In this document: piece by piece, positions 11,922 through 25,120 of the stretch
Numbering within the stretch: position 1 is the stretch's first letter
Layout: each line of letters begins with the position of its first letter
Source: an uncultured Mitsuokella sp.
Lineage (GTDB): Bacteria > Bacillota > Negativicutes > Selenomonadales > Selenomonadaceae
Direction: 5' to 3'
NCBI GenBank assembly: GCA_945877355.1
Contig: CAMCRT010000004.1
Coordinates: 1 to 64,000, forward strand
DNA: 64,000 bases
Notes under the pieces: generated by a model
Seen by the model: the letters and a program-made list of their open reading frames with translations, nothing else
The model's database searches: none
What the model was told of the DNA's origin: nothing
Made by a program: the position numbers and the translations under genes

Positions 11922-12290
11922 TTAAAGAACTTCAGGAGCCAGGGAGACGATCTTCATGAAATCCTTCTCGCGAAGCTCTCTGGCAACCGGTCCGAAAATA
12001 CGCGTGCCACGCGGCGTCTTGTCATCTTTGATGATGACAGCGGCGTTCTCGTCGAAGCGGATGTAAGAGCCATCCGGGCGACGGATGCCCTTCACGCTGC
12101 GGACGACAACCGCCTTGACGACATCGCCCTTCTTGACCGTACCGCCAGGAGCTGCCGACTTGACAGCAGCGACGATGACATCACCGATGTTGGCGTACTT
12201 GCGGTACGAACCGCCAAGCACGCGGATGCACATGATTTCCTTTGCACCCGTGTTATCACCAACATTCAAGATGGTTTGCTGTTGGATCAT
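11922..12290 (-). CDS. rplN: 50S ribosomal protein L14
   Basis: [28 protein letters not shown]. Confidence 0.98.
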   Translation of the reverse strand: MIQQQTILNVGDNTGAKEIMCIRVLGGSYRKYANIGDVIVAAVKSAAPGGTVKKGDVVKAVVVRSVKGIRRPDGSYIRFDENAAVIIKDDKTPRGTRIFGPVARELREKDFMKIVSLAPEVL

Positions 12291-12322
12291 TTACTGGTAC
12301 CTCCTTCTCCGATTGTTTTGGA

Positions 12323-12580
12323 TTACTTCGCGCGCTCGACGACTTCGACAACTCTCCAGCGCTTTGTCTTGGAAAGCGGACGCGTCTCCATGAGGGCGAC
12401 GCGATCGCCTACATGCGCATCGTTCTTCTCGTCGTGGGCGTGGAACTTGACCGTCCGCTTGACGGGCTTCTTGTAGAGCTTGTGCTGCTCGAGTTCCTCG
12501 ATTGCGACGACGACCGTCTTATCCATCTTATCGGAGATGACCTTGCCGACTCTGTATTTACGTACGTTTCTTTCGCTCAC
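12323..12580 (-). CDS. rpsQ: 30S ribosomal protein S17
   Basis: [32 protein letters not shown]. Confidence 0.97.
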   Translation of the reverse strand: MSERNVRKYRVGKVISDKMDKTVVVAIEELEQHKLYKKPVKRTVKFHAHDEKNDAHVGDRVALMETRPLSKTKRWRVVEVVERAK

Positions 12581-12634
12581 AGTTGAGCCTCCTTCCTAGA
12601 CGACCCCAAGGGGGTCATGCCATGCATATCTTCT

Positions 12635-12841
12635 TTAAGCCTTCTTCGCGTTCTCGCGCTGCACCGTCTTGATACGGGCAATGGACTTCTTGACTTCCTT
12701 GATACGCATCGGATTCTCAAGCTGGCCTGTAGCGAGCTGAAAACGGAGGTTGAAAAGCTCCTCTTTGAGCGAAGCAACTTTCTGGCTCAGTTCTTCCGCG
12801 CTCATTTCACGAATCTCATTCACCTTCATTTGCTTCACCAC
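12635..12841 (-). CDS. rpmC: 50S ribosomal protein L29
   Basis: [43 protein letters not shown]. Confidence 0.97.
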   Translation of the reverse strand: MVKQMKVNEIREMSAEELSQKVASLKEELFNLRFQLATGQLENPMRIKEVKKSIARIKTVQRENAKKA

Positions 12842-13265
12842 CCTCTGCTTCCTTTACATCTTCCCGCACCACGAACTTCGTCTTGATGGGGAGCTTGTGA
12901 CCGGCAAGGCGCATGGCTTCCTGCGCGATCTCGCGGGTGACGCCGTCCATCTCGAAGAGGACGCGGCCCGGCTTCACGACGGCAACCCAGTACTCAGGCG
13001 AGCCCTTGCCGGAGCCCATGCGGGTCTCGGCCGGCTTTGCCGTCACCGGCTTGTCCGGGAAAATCTTGATCCAGACCTGGCCGCCGCGCTTGATGTAGCG
13101 GGTCATGGCGATACGAGCCGCCTCAATCTGACGGTTCGTGATCCAAGCCGGCTCCAGCGCAACGAGGCCATACTCGCCGTGGCTGACCTTGTTGCCGCGG
13201 TTTGCCTTGCCCTTCATGCGACCGCGGAACTGCTTGCGGTACTTGACTCTCTTCGGTAATAACAT
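12816..13265 (-). CDS. rplP: 50S ribosomal protein L16
   Basis: [51 protein letters not shown]. Confidence 0.98.
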   Translation of the reverse strand: MLLPKRVKYRKQFRGRMKGKANRGNKVSHGEYGLVALEPAWITNRQIEAARIAMTRYIKRGGQVWIKIFPDKPVTAKPAETRMGSGKGSPEYWVAVVKPGRVLFEMDGVTREIAQEAMRLAGHKLPIKTKFVVREDVKEAEGGEANEGE

Positions 13266-13933
13266 TACGCTTCGCTCCCTTCAGCTGCAGCCTTCTGCTG
13301 CTTTCTTTCTGGAAGGACTTCGCCCTTGAAAATCCAAACTTTAATGCCAATACGGCCATACGTCGTATGTGCTTCTGCCGTGCCATAGTCGATGTCAGCG
13401 CGAAGCGTATGAAGAGGAATGCTGCCCTCGCGGTACGACTCCTTGCGAGCGATTTCTGCACCGCCGAGACGGCCAGCGCAGGCGATCTTGATGCCCTTTG
13501 CACCGAGGCGCATGGTGCGGCCGACGGCCTGCTTCATGGCGCGACGGAAAGCGATGCGGCGCTCGAGTTGCTGTGCGATGTTCTCGGCCACGAGCGTAGC
13601 GTCCATGTCCGGGGTCTTGATCTCGGCGATGTTGATGTCAATACGCTTCGTGGTCATGCCCTTCAGGCCCTCTTTGATCTGCTCGATGCCCGAGCCGCCG
13701 CGGCCGATGACCATGCCCGGCTTTGCCGTGTGGATGGTGATCTTCAGGCGGTTCTTGCTGCGCTCCGTCTCGATGCGCGATACGCCAGCCTGCAGGAGGC
13801 TCTTCTTCAGGTAGTCGCGAATCTTGATATCTTCATGCAGGTTGTCTGCAAAATCCTTGTCTGCATACCAGTTGGCATCCCAGTTCTTGACGATGCCAAG
13901 GCGAATGCCGTGCGGATTAACTTTCTGACCCAA
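13265..13933 (-). CDS. rpsC: 30S ribosomal protein S3
   Basis: [26 protein letters not shown]. Confidence 0.98.
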   Translation of the reverse strand: MGQKVNPHGIRLGIVKNWDANWYADKDFADNLHEDIKIRDYLKKSLLQAGVSRIETERSKNRLKITIHTAKPGMVIGRGGSGIEQIKEGLKGMTTKRIDINIAEIKTPDMDATLVAENIAQQLERRIAFRRAMKQAVGRTMRLGAKGIKIACAGRLGGAEIARKESYREGSIPLHTLRADIDYGTAEAHTTYGRIGIKVWIFKGEVLPERKQQKAAAEGSEA

Positions 13934-13949
13934 TCCGTTTCCCTCCTTA

Positions 13950-14285
13950 TCAGTTCTTCTCGTCTACGACGATCGTGACATGGCTCGTGCGCTTCAAAAT
14001 CTTGAAGGCCTGGCCGCGGGAACGCGGATGAATGCGCTTCATCGTCGGGCCCTGATCGACGAAGGCCGTCTTGATGTAGAGCTTGTCCACATCCATATCG
14101 AAGTTGTTCTCCGCATTGGCAACGGCGCTGCGGAGGACTTTCTCCACCACATCTGCGCCGGCCTTCGGCGTGAACTTCAAAATCGCAAAGGCATCCGCAA
14201 CGTTCTTGCCACGAACGAGGTCCATGACGACGCGAACTTTGCGCGGAGCGATGCGAATGTATTTCGCTACTGCTTTAGATTCCAC
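13950..14285 (-). CDS. rplV: 50S ribosomal protein L22
   Basis: [32 protein letters not shown]. Confidence 0.98.
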   Translation of the reverse strand: MESKAVAKYIRIAPRKVRVVMDLVRGKNVADAFAILKFTPKAGADVVEKVLRSAVANAENNFDMDVDKLYIKTAFVDQGPTMKRIHPRSRGQAFKILKRTSHVTIVVDEKN

Positions 14286-14309
14286 CAGGATTCTCCTTTC
14301 GCAAATTCC

Positions 14310-14591
14310 TTAACGAAGCGAGGTCTTTCTCTCTTCGCCAGCGTGTCCCTTGAACGTGCGGGTCGGGGCAAACTCGCCGAGCTTGTGGCCGACCATGTCC
14401 TCCGTCACATAGACGGGGACGTGCTTGCGGCCGTCGTGGACGGCGATGGTGTGACCGACGAAATCCGGGAAAATCGTGGAACTTCTCGACCAGGTCTTGA
14501 CGACCTTCTTATCATTCGACTCGTTGAGGGCCGTGATCTTCTTCATGAGGCTTTCTGCAACGAAGGGGCCTTTCTTAATCGATCTTGACAA
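14310..14591 (-). CDS. rpsS: 30S ribosomal protein S19
   Basis: [67 protein letters not shown]. Confidence 0.98.
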   Translation of the reverse strand: MSRSIKKGPFVAESLMKKITALNESNDKKVVKTWSRSSTIFPDFVGHTIAVHDGRKHVPVYVTEDMVGHKLGEFAPTRTFKGHAGEERKTSLR

Positions 14592-14631
14592 AATGATCCT
14601 CCTTCCGCCGGGCTATGCCCGGAGATTTCTA

Positions 14632-15459
14632 TTATTTCGTGCGTCTCTTGACGATGAGCTTGTCCGAAGCCTTCTTGCGACGGGTCTTTGCACCCATCGC
14701 GCACTTGCCCCACTTCGTGACAGGGTGCTTGCGGCCGACAGGAGAGCGGCCCTCGCCGCCGCCATGCGGATGGTCGTTCGGGTTCATCGCGACGCCGCGG
14801 TTCTCCGGGCGCTTGCCGAGCCAGCGGTTGCGGCCGGCCTTGCCGATGGTGATGTTCTCATGCTCGAGATTGCCCACCTCGCCGATGGTGGCGCGGCAGT
14901 TGATGTGGACCTTGCGGAGCTCGCCGGAGGGCATGCGCAGAAGAGCGTAATTCCCTTCCTTTGCCATGAGCTGTGCGCTGGTGCCGGCGGAGCGGACGAG
15001 CTGTGCGCCCTTGCCGATCTTGAGCTCCACATTGTGGACCGTCGTGCCGACGGGGATGTTCTTGAGAGGAAGTGCATTGCCCACCTTGATATCAGCCTCG
15101 GGGCCGGACTCGACCATGTCGCCGACCTTCAGGCCGTTCGGTGCGAGGATGTAGCGCTTCTCGCCATCCACATAGTTGAGGAGGGCGATGCGTGCGCTGC
15201 GGTTCGGATCGTATTCGATGGAAGCGACCCGTGCCGGGATGGCGTCCTTCGTGCGCTTGAAGTCGATCACACGATAGAGGCGCTTGTGGCCGCCGCCCTG
15301 ATGGCGGACGGTGAGACGGCCCTGCATGTTGCGGCCGCCCTTCTTGACGAGGCGCTCCGTCAAGGACTTCTCCGGCTTATCTGTCGTAATCTCGTCGAAG
15401 GACGCGACCGTCATGAAACGGCGTCCTGCGGAGTACGGTTTAAAACTCTTTACTGCCAC
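14632..15459 (-). CDS. rplB: 50S ribosomal protein L2
   Basis: [55 protein letters not shown]. Confidence 0.98.
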   Translation of the reverse strand: MAVKSFKPYSAGRRFMTVASFDEITTDKPEKSLTERLVKKGGRNMQGRLTVRHQGGGHKRLYRVIDFKRTKDAIPARVASIEYDPNRSARIALLNYVDGEKRYILAPNGLKVGDMVESGPEADIKVGNALPLKNIPVGTTVHNVELKIGKGAQLVRSAGTSAQLMAKEGNYALLRMPSGELRKVHINCRATIGEVGNLEHENITIGKAGRNRWLGKRPENRGVAMNPNDHPHGGGEGRSPVGRKHPVTKWGKCAMGAKTRRKKASDKLIVKRRTK

Positions 15460-15481
15460 TTGTTTTTACCTCCTTTACCGA

Positions 15482-15763
15482 TTAAGCTTCGAAGAACTCG
15501 ATGCTTTCACCGGCAGCGAGCTTCACAATGGCCTTCTTGTAATCCGGGCGCTTGCCCTGGGTGCGGCCCATGCGCTTCGTCTTGCCGAGGACGTTTACCG
15601 TGTTGACCTTCTCGACCTTGACCTTGAAGACCTCGGCGACCGCCTTGGCAATCTCAATCTTGTTGGCTGCCTTCGCCACGACGAAGACGTACTTGCCCTC
15701 GCCCATGAGCTGCGTCGTCTTCTCGGTGACGAGCGGGCGAATCAGAATATCGCGTGCTTCCAT
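15482..15763 (-). CDS. rplW: 50S ribosomal protein L23
   Basis: [42 protein letters not shown]. Confidence 0.97.
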   Translation of the reverse strand: MEARDILIRPLVTEKTTQLMGEGKYVFVVAKAANKIEIAKAVAEVFKVKVEKVNTVNVLGKTKRMGRTQGKRPDYKKAIVKLAAGESIEFFEA

Positions 15764-16386
15764 TATGCGAATACCTCCTCGATGCGGGCGACGGCATCCT
15801 TCGTGATGAAAAGCTTGTCGTGGTTCAGAAGATCGAACACGTTGAGCCCCATCGCGCTGATGGCCTTGACGCCAGGAATGTTGCGTGCGGATTTCTCCAC
15901 CGTATCAGTATCCTCTGCCGTGATGAAGAGGGACTTCTTCGGTGCTGCAAAAACATTCAGGAGCTCGACGACCTGCTTCGTCTTCGGTGCGTCGAAAGCG
16001 AGGCTGTCGAGGACGACGAGGTCGCCGCTCTTCACCTTGTCGCTGAGCACGCACTTGAGAGCAAGGCGGCGCTGCTTGCGCGGCATTGTGAAGGAGTAGG
16101 AACGGGGCTGGGGTCCGAAGACCGTGCCGCCGCCGACCCACAGCGGGCTGCGCGTCGAGCCAGCACGTGCGCGGTCCGTGCCCTTCTGCTTCCAGGGCTT
16201 GCGGCCACCGCCGCGAACCATGGAGCGGGTCTTCGTGGCGTGCGTCCCGAGGCGCTCATTGGCCTGCTGCATGACGACAGCCTGGTGTACGAGGCCTGCG
16301 TTCATCTCGACGCCGAACACGGAGTCATTCAGCTCGATATCGCCGACCTGCGTGTTCTTCATATCATAAACTGCTACTTTAGCCAT
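15763..16386 (-). CDS. rplD: 50S ribosomal protein L4
   Basis: [47 protein letters not shown]. Confidence 0.98.
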   Translation of the reverse strand: MAKVAVYDMKNTQVGDIELNDSVFGVEMNAGLVHQAVVMQQANERLGTHATKTRSMVRGGGRKPWKQKGTDRARAGSTRSPLWVGGGTVFGPQPRSYSFTMPRKQRRLALKCVLSDKVKSGDLVVLDSLAFDAPKTKQVVELLNVFAAPKKSLFITAEDTDTVEKSARNIPGVKAISAMGLNVFDLLNHDKLFITKDAVARIEEVFA

Positions 16387-16409
16387 AACTTACAGGTTCC
16401 TCCTTCCGA

Positions 16410-17054
16410 TTAGTTTTTGCCCGGCTTTACGGTGTTCTTGATGACAACGAAGCTCTTCTTCGGTCCCGGGATTGCACCCTTGACGAGGATGAGATTACGG
16501 TCTGCATCGACACGAACGACCGTCAGGCGCTGGACCGTGACGCGCTCGCCGCCCATGCGGCCCGGGAGCTTCTTGCCCTTCAGCACGCGTCCGCCAGGAC
16601 CGGAAATCATAGCACCCGTGGAGCCCGGCTCACGATGGGACTTGGAGCCATGGCCCATGGGGCCACGAGCGAAGTTGTGACGCTTGATGCCGCCCGCGAA
16701 GCCTTTGCCCTTGGACGTGCCCGTCACATCGACGAGTTCACCTGCTTCAAATATATCAACGCCGATGGTGTCACCGACTTTGTATTCCGAAGAATCTTGA
16801 AGGCGGAGTTCACGGATGAACTTGACAGGGCTTACGCCTGCCTTTTCAAAGTGCCCCTTCAAGGGTTTGTTGACGCGCTGCTCCTTGACTTCGCCGAAGC
16901 CAAGCTGCACCGCATTGTAGCCATCGCTCTCCACCGTCTTGTTCTGGATGATGACGTTGTTGCCGGATTCGATGACCGTTACCGGAACGACCTTGCCTTC
17001 CTCAGTGAAGATCTGGGTCATACCGAGCTTTCTACCTAAAATCGCTTTCGACAT
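16410..17054 (-). CDS. rplC: 50S ribosomal protein L3
   Basis: [29 protein letters not shown]; start moved 3 codons from the ORF track. Confidence 0.97.
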   Translation of the reverse strand: MSKAILGRKLGMTQIFTEEGKVVPVTVIESGNNVIIQNKTVESDGYNAVQLGFGEVKEQRVNKPLKGHFEKAGVSPVKFIRELRLQDSSEYKVGDTIGVDIFEAGELVDVTGTSKGKGFAGGIKRHNFARGPMGHGSKSHREPGSTGAMISGPGGRVLKGKKLPGRMGGERVTVQRLTVVRVDADRNLILVKGAIPGPKKSFVVIKNTVKPGKN

Positions 17055-17072
17055 ATATTCCACCTCCTCGGA

Positions 17073-17384
17073 TTACAGCTTGATCTGGAAGTCCACGCCA
17101 GCGGGTATATCAAGACGCATCAGGGAATCGACCGTCTTGCTCGTCGGCTGAAGGATATCAATGAGGCGCTTGTGCGTGCGCATCTCAAACTGCTCACGGC
17201 TGTCCTTATTGACATGCGGGCTCCGAAGGATCGTATAGATGCTCTTCTCCGTCGGAAGGGGAATCGGACCAGACACAATGGCGCCGGTCTTCTTTGCCGT
17301 CTCGACAATCTTTACTGCACTCTGATCGAGGGCTTTATGATCATAAGCCTTCAGACGAATGCGGATTTTCTGCTGCTTTGACAA
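17073..17384 (-). CDS. rpsJ: 30S ribosomal protein S10
   Basis: [47 protein letters not shown]. Confidence 0.98.
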   Translation of the reverse strand: MSKQQKIRIRLKAYDHKALDQSAVKIVETAKKTGAIVSGPIPLPTEKSIYTILRSPHVNKDSREQFEMRTHKRLIDILQPTSKTVDSLMRLDIPAGVDFQIKL

Positions 17385-17551
17385 TTCATTTTCCTCCTTA
17401 CGTCTAAGCTCTTTGGCTCAAACATTTCTCCGTAGCAGTTCCCTTGGTAGCCCAAGCCATCTGCCACGTCATCGCATTGGGGGGTACAAAATTTTAGACC
17501 TTACGATAAGGGCGACGCGAGCGCCGCCCCTATGTGAGGTCAATGGATCAA

Positions 17552-18748
17552 TCAGACTTCTTCGATTTCCGTAACGCGGCCTGCACCAACCGTGTGGCCA
17601 CCCTCGCGAATAGCGAAGCGGAGACCCTTCTCGATAGCGATCGGGGTGATGAGCTCGACTTCCATCTCGACGTTATCGCCAGGCATGACCATTTCCGTGC
17701 CCTCGGGGAGCTTGACGACGCCCGTGACGTCCGTCGTACGGAAGTAGAACTGCGGACGATAGTTCGTGAAGAACGGGGTGTGACGGCCGCCTTCTTCCTT
17801 CGTCAGGACATAGACCTGAGCCTTGAACTTCGTGTGGGGATGGATGCTGCCCGGCTTGGAGAGAACCTGGCCGCGCTCGATTTCCTTACGGTCGATGCCG
17901 CGGAGAAGTGCGCCGATGTTGTCGCCTGCGACAGCCTCGTCGAGCATCTTGCGGAACATCTCGATGCCCGTGACAACCGTCTGCTTCTTCTCGTCCGTCA
18001 GGCCGACGATCTCAACCGTGTCGTTGAGCTTGAGCTGGCCACGCTCGACACGGCCCGTTGCGACCGTGCCACGGCCCGTGATCGTGAAGACGTCCTCGAC
18101 AGGCATGAGGAAAGGCTTATCCGTGTCGCGCTCCGGCGTCGGGATGTAGTCATCGACAGCTTCCATGAGCTTAAGGATGTTCTTAGCCTGCTCAGCATCG
18201 CCCTCGAGAGCCTTCAGAGCGGAGCCTGCGATGACAGGGATGTCGTCGCCAGGGAACTCATAGCTGGAGAGAAGCTCGCGGACTTCCATCTCGACGAGCT
18301 CGAGGAGCTCGGGATCGTCAACCTGGTCAACCTTGTTGAGGAAGACGACGATAGCCGGAACACCGACCTGGCGAGCGAGAAGGATGTGCTCGCGGGTCTG
18401 CGGCATGGGGCCATCAGCTGCGGAAACGACGAGGATAGCGCCGTCCATCTGTGCAGCACCGGTGATCATGTTCTTGACATAGTCAGCGTGGCCCGGGCAG
18501 TCGACGTGTGCATAGTGACGCTTCGGCGTCTCATACTCGACGTGAGCCGTGTTGATCGTGATGCCGCGCTCGCGCTCCTCCGGAGCCTTATCGATGTCTG
18601 CGTAGTCCTCGAAGGAAGCCTTGCAGCCCTCGGTCTCGGAGAGAACCTTCGTGATAGCAGCCGTCAGCGTCGTCTTGCCATGATCGACGTGGCCGATGGT
18701 ACCGATGTTGACATGCGGCTTAGTTCTCTCAAACTTTTCTTTTGCCAT
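17552..18748 (-). CDS. tuf: elongation factor Tu
   Basis: [36 protein letters not shown]. Confidence 0.99.
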   Translation of the reverse strand: MAKEKFERTKPHVNIGTIGHVDHGKTTLTAAITKVLSETEGCKASFEDYADIDKAPEERERGITINTAHVEYETPKRHYAHVDCPGHADYVKNMITGAAQMDGAILVVSAADGPMPQTREHILLARQVGVPAIVVFLNKVDQVDDPELLELVEMEVRELLSSYEFPGDDIPVIAGSALKALEGDAEQAKNILKLMEAVDDYIPTPERDTDKPFLMPVEDVFTITGRGTVATGRVERGQLKLNDTVEIVGLTDEKKQTVVTGIEMFRKMLDEAVAGDNIGALLRGIDRKEIERGQVLSKPGSIHPHTKFKAQVYVLTKEEGGRHTPFFTNYRPQFYFRTTDVTGVVKLPEGTEMVMPGDNVEMEVELITPIAIEKGLRFAIREGGHTVGAGRVTEIEEV

Positions 18749-18765
18749 TGTAGTGATATCCTCCC

Positions 18766-20844
18766 TTATTCACCTTTGTTCTTTGCGACAATCTTGTCAG
18801 CAATATTTTTAGGAACTTCATCATAGTAAGAGACTTCCATGCTGTAGTTCCCGCGACCCTGAGTTCTGGAACGGAGATCCGTCGAATAGCCGAACATCTC
18901 CGAAAGCGGAACGAAGCCATTGATAACCTGGGAGCCGTTGCGGGCCTCCATGCCATCGATGCGTCCGCGGCGCGAATTGAGGTCGCCGATGACGTCGCCC
19001 ATGTATTCCTCCGGGACAACGACCTCGACCTTGACGTACGGCTCGAGAAGGACCGGGTTGGCCTTTTCTGCGCCGTTCTTGAACGCCATGGAGCCTGCGA
19101 TCTTGAAGGCAGCCTCCGAGGAGTCGACCTCGTGGTAGGAGCCGTCATAGACCGTGACCTTGATGTCAACCATCGGGTAGCCAGCCACAACGCCAGCCTC
19201 CATCGCCTGCTTGACACCTTCCTCAATCGGCTTGATGTATTCCTTCGGAACAACGCCGCCAACGACCTTGTTCTCGAATTCAAAGCCTTCGCCCGGCTCA
19301 CGCGGCTCGAGCTTGAGCCAGCAGTGGCCGTACTGGCCGTGACCGCCGGACTGACGGACGAACTTGCCCTCGGCCTCGACAGCCTTGCGGATCGTCTCGC
19401 GATATGCGACCTGCGGCTCGCCGACCTTGCAGTCGACCTTGAACTCGCGGAGCATGCGGTCGACGATGATCTGCAGATGGAGCTCGCCCATGCCGCTGAT
19501 GATGGTCTGGCCCGTCTCCTGGTCCGTGTGGACGCGGAACGTCGGATCCTCTTCTGCGAGCTTCTGGAGCGCGATGCCCATCTTTTCCTGGTCGTTCTTC
19601 GTGGACGGCTCAACCGCAACGGAGATAACGGGATCCGGGAAAACCATGGACTCGAGGATGATCGGTGCATTCTCGTCGCAGAGCGTGTCGCCCGTCGTCG
19701 TGTCCTTCAGGCCGACGGCAGCGGCGATATCGCCGGAGTAGACCTTATCGATTTCCTTGCGGTTGTTGGCGTGCATCTGGAGGATACGGCCAATGCGCTC
19801 CTTCTTCCCCTTCGTGGAGTTGAAGACATAGGAGCCACCGTCGAGGATGCCGGAGTATACGCGGAAGAATGCGAGCTTGCCGACGTAGGGGTCCGTCATG
19901 ATCTTGAAGGCGAGGGCCGAGAACGGTGCCTCGTCGCTGGCCGGGCGGCTGTCCTCCTCGCCCGTATCCGGGTTGATGCCCTGGATCGGCGGGATGTCCG
20001 TCGGAGCCGGCATGTAGTCGACAATCGCATCGAGGAGCGGCTGAACGCCCTTGTTGCGGTACGACGTGCCGCAGGTGACCGGCGTGAGCTTGCACTCGAC
20101 CGTGCCCTTGCGGATGACGCGCTTGATGTCGGCCTCGGTGATTTCCTCACCGCCGAGATACTTCTCCATGAAGTCATCATCGAGCTCGGAGAGAGCCTCG
20201 AGCATGATCTCGCGGTACTCTTCAGCCTGATCCTTCATGTCATCGGGGATCGCAACCTCGTCTTCGACCTTGCCGAGATCGTCCTCATAGACGATGGCTT
20301 CCATCTTGACGAGATCGACGATACCCTGGAACGTGTCCTCTGCGCCAATCGGGAGCTGGATAGCAACTGCATTCGCATTGAGGCGCTCCTTCATCATCTT
20401 GATGACGTTGAAGAAATCAGCACCCGTGATATCCATCTTGTTGACGTACGCCATGCGCGGAACGTTGTAGCGCTCTGCCTGACGCCAGACCGTCTCCGTC
20501 TGCGGCTCGACGCCACCGCGTGCCGTAAGAACAGCAACCGTGCCATCGAGAACGCGCAGGGAGCGCTCGACCTCTACCGTGAAATCCACGTGACCCGGTG
20601 TGTCGATGATGTTGATGCGATGATCTTTCCAGTGGCACGTCGTAGCAGCGGACGTGATCGTGATGCCACGCTCCTGCTCCTGAACCATCCAGTCCATCGT
20701 CGCGGCACCATCATGCACCTCGCCGATCTTGTGGTTGACACCCGTATAGAAGAGGATACGCTCCGTGGTCGTCGTCTTACCAGCATCGATGTGGGCCATT
20801 ATGCCGATATTACGCGTTTTTTCAAGGGAATACTCTCTTGCCAC
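18766..20844 (-). CDS. fusA: elongation factor G
   Basis: [53 protein letters not shown]. Confidence 0.99.
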   Translation of the reverse strand: MAREYSLEKTRNIGIMAHIDAGKTTTTERILFYTGVNHKIGEVHDGAATMDWMVQEQERGITITSAATTCHWKDHRINIIDTPGHVDFTVEVERSLRVLDGTVAVLTARGGVEPQTETVWRQAERYNVPRMAYVNKMDITGADFFNVIKMMKERLNANAVAIQLPIGAEDTFQGIVDLVKMEAIVYEDDLGKVEDEVAIPDDMKDQAEEYREIMLEALSELDDDFMEKYLGGEEITEADIKRVIRKGTVECKLTPVTCGTSYRNKGVQPLLDAIVDYMPAPTDIPPIQGINPDTGEEDSRPASDEAPFSALAFKIMTDPYVGKLAFFRVYSGILDGGSYVFNSTKGKKERIGRILQMHANNRKEIDKVYSGDIAAAVGLKDTTTGDTLCDENAPIILESMVFPDPVISVAVEPSTKNDQEKMGIALQKLAEEDPTFRVHTDQETGQTIISGMGELHLQIIVDRMLREFKVDCKVGEPQVAYRETIRKAVEAEGKFVRQSGGHGQYGHCWLKLEPREPGEGFEFENKVVGGVVPKEYIKPIEEGVKQAMEAGVVAGYPMVDIKVTVYDGSYHEVDSSEAAFKIAGSMAFKNGAEKANPVLLEPYVKVEVVVPEEYMGDVIGDLNSRRGRIDGMEARNGSQVINGFVPLSEMFGYSTDLRSRTQGRGNYSMEVSYYDEVPKNIADKIVAKNKGE

Positions 20845-20877
20845 TTTGTTCTCTCCTTATATGTTATGGAAGAAAAA

Positions 20878-21363
<486 letters not shown>

Positions 21364-21382
21364 TCATAATCTTTAAGACAGC

Positions 21383-21760
21383 TTACTTCTTCTTCGCTTT
21401 CTTGGCGCCGTACTTGGAACGGGCCTGATTGCGCTCGGCAACGCCTGCCGTATCGAGCGAACCGCGGATGATGTGGTAGCGGACGCCCGGCAGGTCCTTG
21501 ACACGACCGCCGCGAATAAGAACAACGCTGTGCTCCTGAAGATTATGACCAATGCCCGGGATGTATGCAGTCACCTCGATGCTGTTCGTCAGACGAACAC
21601 GGGCGACCTTACGCAGAGCCGAGTTCGGCTTCTTCGGCGTGGATGTGTAGACACGCGTGCAGACGCCGCGCTTCTGCGGGCAGTTCTTCAGTGCTGGTGC
21701 TTTGGATTTCTCCTGCATGCTCTTTCTGCTCTTGCGAACTAGCTGGTTAATTGTAGGCAT
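21383..21760 (-). CDS. rpsL: 30S ribosomal protein S12
   Basis: [57 protein letters not shown]. Confidence 0.98.
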   Translation of the reverse strand: MPTINQLVRKSRKSMQEKSKAPALKNCPQKRGVCTRVYTSTPKKPNSALRKVARVRLTNSIEVTAYIPGIGHNLQEHSVVLIRGGRVKDLPGVRYHIIRGSLDTAGVAERNQARSKYGAKKAKKK

Positions 21761-21834
21761 ACATGCACCTCCTTCCTTCAACTTTAGATTTATTATTTAT
21801 CAAATCAAAGGCGAGGCCTTTGATTTTGACTAGG

Positions 21835-22080
21835 TTACTCGAGCACGGCAACGGCTGCCGCCCCGACTGGGATGCCGCTGGCTTTTCCGAGCTCCTTCAT
21901 GGTGCCCCCATCCAGGATCGGGACCCCCTGCTCCTCCGCGGTCATCCGAAGCGCTGCAATCGCGCGCTCCTGTGCATCGTTTGCGAGGAAAAGGGCCGTC
22001 ACGTCATTCCGCTTCAGTGCCTTTGCACACTGCTTTATGCCGGATACGTGCTCTTTTTCCTTCAGCTCGTCCAGTGTCAT
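21835..22080 (-). CDS. L7Ae/L30e family ribosomal-associated RNA-binding protein
   Basis: MTLDELKEKEHVSGIKQCAKALKRNDVTALFLANDAQERAIAAL; position just upstream of rpsL as in many Firmicutes. Confidence 0.88.
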   Translation of the reverse strand: MTLDELKEKEHVSGIKQCAKALKRNDVTALFLANDAQERAIAALRMTAEEQGVPILDGGTMKELGKASGIPVGAAAVAVLE

Positions 22081-22130
22081 TGCTTCCACTCTCCTGCACG
22101 CTTCTCTCTTACCCCCGAAGCACTTGTAAT

Positions 22131-22159
22131 AATATATCAAAACGAAAAACCACTGTCAA
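22131..22159 (-). promoter_or_regulatory. sigma-A promoter of the str operon
   Basis: minus strand TTGACA-17 bp-TATATT, about 50 nt upstream of the L7Ae-like start. Confidence 0.8.
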
Positions 22160-22242
22160 TACTTATTTTACAATGTTTTTTAATTACACGCCACCTTGCG
22201 TATCTTTTTCTTTGATATACTATAAAAATGCTTCTTTTGCAA

Positions 22243-22278
22243 GAAAAAACAGCGGAAACCCACGCTGGATTTCCGCTG
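22243..22278 (-). terminator. Rho-independent terminator after tkt
   Basis: CAGCGGAAA/TTTCCGCTG stem then TTTTTTC on the minus strand. Confidence 0.85.
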
Positions 22279-22304
22279 CCTTGCTTGCCGAATCGTCTAT
22301 CCGA

Positions 22305-24299
22305 TTATTTTCCCAGGACTTCCTTGAAGGTCTTGACCACGTTTTCCTTCGTGAAGCCGAACTTCTTGAAGAGGATGCCAGCCGGTGCTGAGGCGCCGAA
22401 GGTCGTCATGGTCACGGTCTTGCCGTCGAGGCCCACGTATCTCCCCCAGCCGAAGTCCGAAAGGGCTTCCACGGCGACGCGGGCGCGGACGTTCTTCGGA
22501 AGGATGCTCTCCTTGTACTCCGCCGTTTGCTCCTCGAAGAGATCCATGCAGGGCATGGAGACGACGCGGACGTCGATGCCCTCCTTCGCCAGCTCCTCCT
22601 GGGCCTCGATGGCAAGAGACACCTCGGAGCCCGTGGCGATGAGGATGCCGTCCATAGCCGACGCGTTCTTCGCCTCGGACACCACATAGGCGCCCTTCAG
22701 GGCTTCCTGCGAGGAGCCAGGGAGCTGCGGCAGGTTCTGGCGCGTGAGCACGAGGGCTGTCGGCGTCTCCTTCGAGAGGAGGGCGCTCGCCCAGGCTGCC
22801 GCCGTCTCCGTCGCATCCGCCGGGCGGAACACGTGGAAGTTCGGCATGGCCCGGAGGGCTGCTGCCTGCTCGATGGGCTCATGGGTGGGCCCATCCTCGC
22901 CGACGCCGATGCTGTCGTGGGTGAATACATAGATGGTCGGGATCCGCATGAGGGATGCCAGGCGGAGCATCGGCTTCGTGTAGTCGCTGAAGACGAAGAA
23001 GGTGGAGACAAAGGCCTTGAGACCTCCGTGGAGCATGAGGCCGTTCTCCATGCCCGCCATGGCCAGCTCCCGGACGCCGAAGTGGATATTGCGGCCGCTG
23101 TAGTCGCCCTTCTTGAGGAACCCTTCCCCCTTCATCTCCGTCTTGTTGGAGGGAGCAAGGTCGGCGCTGCCGCCCACGAGCTGCGGCAGGACATCCTTCA
23201 AATGGTTGATGATCGCGCCGGAAAGGGCACGGGTCGCCTGGGGCTTGTCCTCATAGCTCCAGAGAGCCTTGTCCGCGAGAATTGCCTTTTCATCCACCTC
23301 GGCGTGGAAGGTATCCCAGAGCTTCTTCTGCTCCGGGAACTTCTCTGCATAGGAGGCAAAGAGCTCGTCCCAGGCCTTTTCCTTCTCGGCGCCATAGGCT
23401 GCGCCCTTCTGGATGTAGTCATAGACATCATCCGGGATGTAGAAGCTCTTGTCCGGATCCCAGCCGAGATTTTCCTTGAGGGCCCGGAGGTTTTCCTCGC
23501 CGAGGGGCTCGCCGTGGGCAGAGGCTTTGCCCTGCTTTGCGGGGCAGCCGTAGCCGATCTCCGTCTTGATGGTGATGAAGGAAGGACGGCTCGTGTCCTT
23601 CTTCGCCACGTCGATGGCCTTGCCGATGGCGGCGAGGTCGTTGCCATCCTCCACGGTGATGGTCTGGAAGCCGAAGGCCTCCATGCGCATCTCCACATTC
23701 TCCGTGAAGGCGATATCCGTGCTGCCCTCGATGGAGATGCGGTTTGAATCATAGAGCACGATGAGCTTGCCGAGGCCCAGGGTACCGGCGAGGGAGAAGG
23801 CCTCCGAGGAGATGCCCTCCATCATGCAGCCGTCGCCGCCGAGCGCAAAGGTATAGTGGTCAACGATATCGAAGCCCGGGCGATTGAACACAGCGGCAAG
23901 ATGTGCCTCGGCTATTGCCATGCCGACAGCCATGGACATGCCAGCTCCCAGGGGGCCCGTCGTCGCCTCGACGCCTGCCGTATGCCTGTACTCCGGATGA
24001 CCCGGCGTAAGGGAGCCGTCCTGACGGAAGCTCTTCATGTCGTCCATGGTGAGGCCATAGCCAAAGAGATGGAGCAGCGAGTACAGCATCGCCGAACCAT
24101 GACCGCCCGACAGGATGAAGCGATCCCGATTCGCCCACTGGGGGTCCTTCGGATTGTGCTTCATGTGGTGGGCCCAAAGCTCAAAGGCCATGGGAGCAGC
24201 CCCCAAGGGAAGCCCCGGATGCCCCGACTTCGCCTTCTCAATCGCATCCGCCGAAAGCACGCGGATCGCATTTACACATTTCGTATCAAGATTACTCAA
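22305..24299 (-). CDS. tkt: transketolase
   Basis: [52 protein letters not shown]. Confidence 0.98.
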   Translation of the reverse strand: MSNLDTKCVNAIRVLSADAIEKAKSGHPGLPLGAAPMAFELWAHHMKHNPKDPQWANRDRFILSGGHGSAMLYSLLHLFGYGLTMDDMKSFRQDGSLTPGHPEYRHTAGVEATTGPLGAGMSMAVGMAIAEAHLAAVFNRPGFDIVDHYTFALGGDGCMMEGISSEAFSLAGTLGLGKLIVLYDSNRISIEGSTDIAFTENVEMRMEAFGFQTITVEDGNDLAAIGKAIDVAKKDTSRPSFITIKTEIGYGCPAKQGKASAHGEPLGEENLRALKENLGWDPDKSFYIPDDVYDYIQKGAAYGAEKEKAWDELFASYAEKFPEQKKLWDTFHAEVDEKAILADKALWSYEDKPQATRALSGAIINHLKDVLPQLVGGSADLAPSNKTEMKGEGFLKKGDYSGRNIHFGVRELAMAGMENGLMLHGGLKAFVSTFFVFSDYTKPMLRLASLMRIPTIYVFTHDSIGVGEDGPTHEPIEQAAALRAMPNFHVFRPADATETAAAWASALLSKETPTALVLTRQNLPQLPGSSQEALKGAYVVSEAKNASAMDGILIATGSEVSLAIEAQEELAKEGIDVRVVSMPCMDLFEEQTAEYKESILPKNVRARVAVEALSDFGWGRYVGLDGKTVTMTTFGASAPAGILFKKFGFTKENVVKTFKEVLGK

Positions 24300-24315
24300 C
24301 TGGATTACTCCTTTC

Positions 24316-24744
24316 TTATTGAAACAATGCTTCTACGCCCTCGCGGTTCAAAAATTCTGCCACAGAGGAAAGTACCTCCCGTGCATCTTCTATCTGTTCC
24401 GCCGCTTGAGCCTTGGAAGCACTAAAAAAATCATCATAATCACTTGCGTGACGTATGTCTTTTGCAAGCTCAGCCTTCCTGCCAATTTCTCGAAGGAAAA
24501 TACCTGCATGGACAAATTCCTTGTTAAAAGCGCCAATGGCCTGTCCATGTTTTCGAAAGGTTTTTCCTCGTAATGCCAAGCATGCTGAGATTGCATGAAA
24601 CATCGCATAATAGGAGCGGTTATTCGCTGCTCGATAATGCTCCCCTATCATGGTTTCCACAGCCGTATGGAAATCCTCCACTGCCAGCTCAAATCGGAAG
24701 CGAGCGACCTCCTTTTCCTTTTGCACACTCGAATCATGCGGCAT
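24316..24744 (-). CDS. HEPN domain protein (putative toxin of a HEPN/MNT pair)
   Basis: [29 protein letters not shown] (HEPN pattern); overlaps the MNT gene by 11 nt. Confidence 0.88.
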   Translation of the reverse strand: MPHDSSVQKEKEVARFRFELAVEDFHTAVETMIGEHYRAANNRSYYAMFHAISACLALRGKTFRKHGQAIGAFNKEFVHAGIFLREIGRKAELAKDIRHASDYDDFFSASKAQAAEQIEDAREVLSSVAEFLNREGVEALFQ

Positions 24745-25099
24745 AAACCGACACCCCTTCTGTTTTTACAGCATGATAGAAAGGATAGACATCTTCCCAC
24801 TCCTTAAAATGAGAGATATTCTTCACAATGGGTGCCACATCAAGATCGTGTGCATCATTGAAGTCGTAGGTCATATATGAAACAGCTCGCATGTTTTGCT
24901 GAATGGATTCGTCATCAGCATCCACGAGAATCATGATATCAACATCCGAGTCCGGACGAAAATCTCCCCGTGCATAGGAACCATACAGTATGACAGCGCG
25001 CAGGGAATCCTGATATATCGCCCGAATCCCTTCCACATACTGCTGCAAAGCAGCTAAAACAGAATTCCTTTTCTCCGTGATAGATGCTTGCATCGTCAT
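24734..25099 (-). CDS. minimal nucleotidyltransferase (MNT), putative antitoxin
   Basis: ILYGSYARGDFRPDSDVDIMI = GSX10DXD motif. Confidence 0.92.
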   Translation of the reverse strand: MTMQASITEKRNSVLAALQQYVEGIRAIYQDSLRAVILYGSYARGDFRPDSDVDIMILVDADDESIQQNMRAVSYMTYDFNDAHDLDVAPIVKNISHFKEWEDVYPFYHAVKTEGVSVYAA

Positions 25100-25120
25100 A
25101 AAGAACGCCTCCTCTCTCCA

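Noticed and set aside
17534-18826. 430-aa plus-strand ORF opposite tuf
   Set aside because: Antisense artefact.
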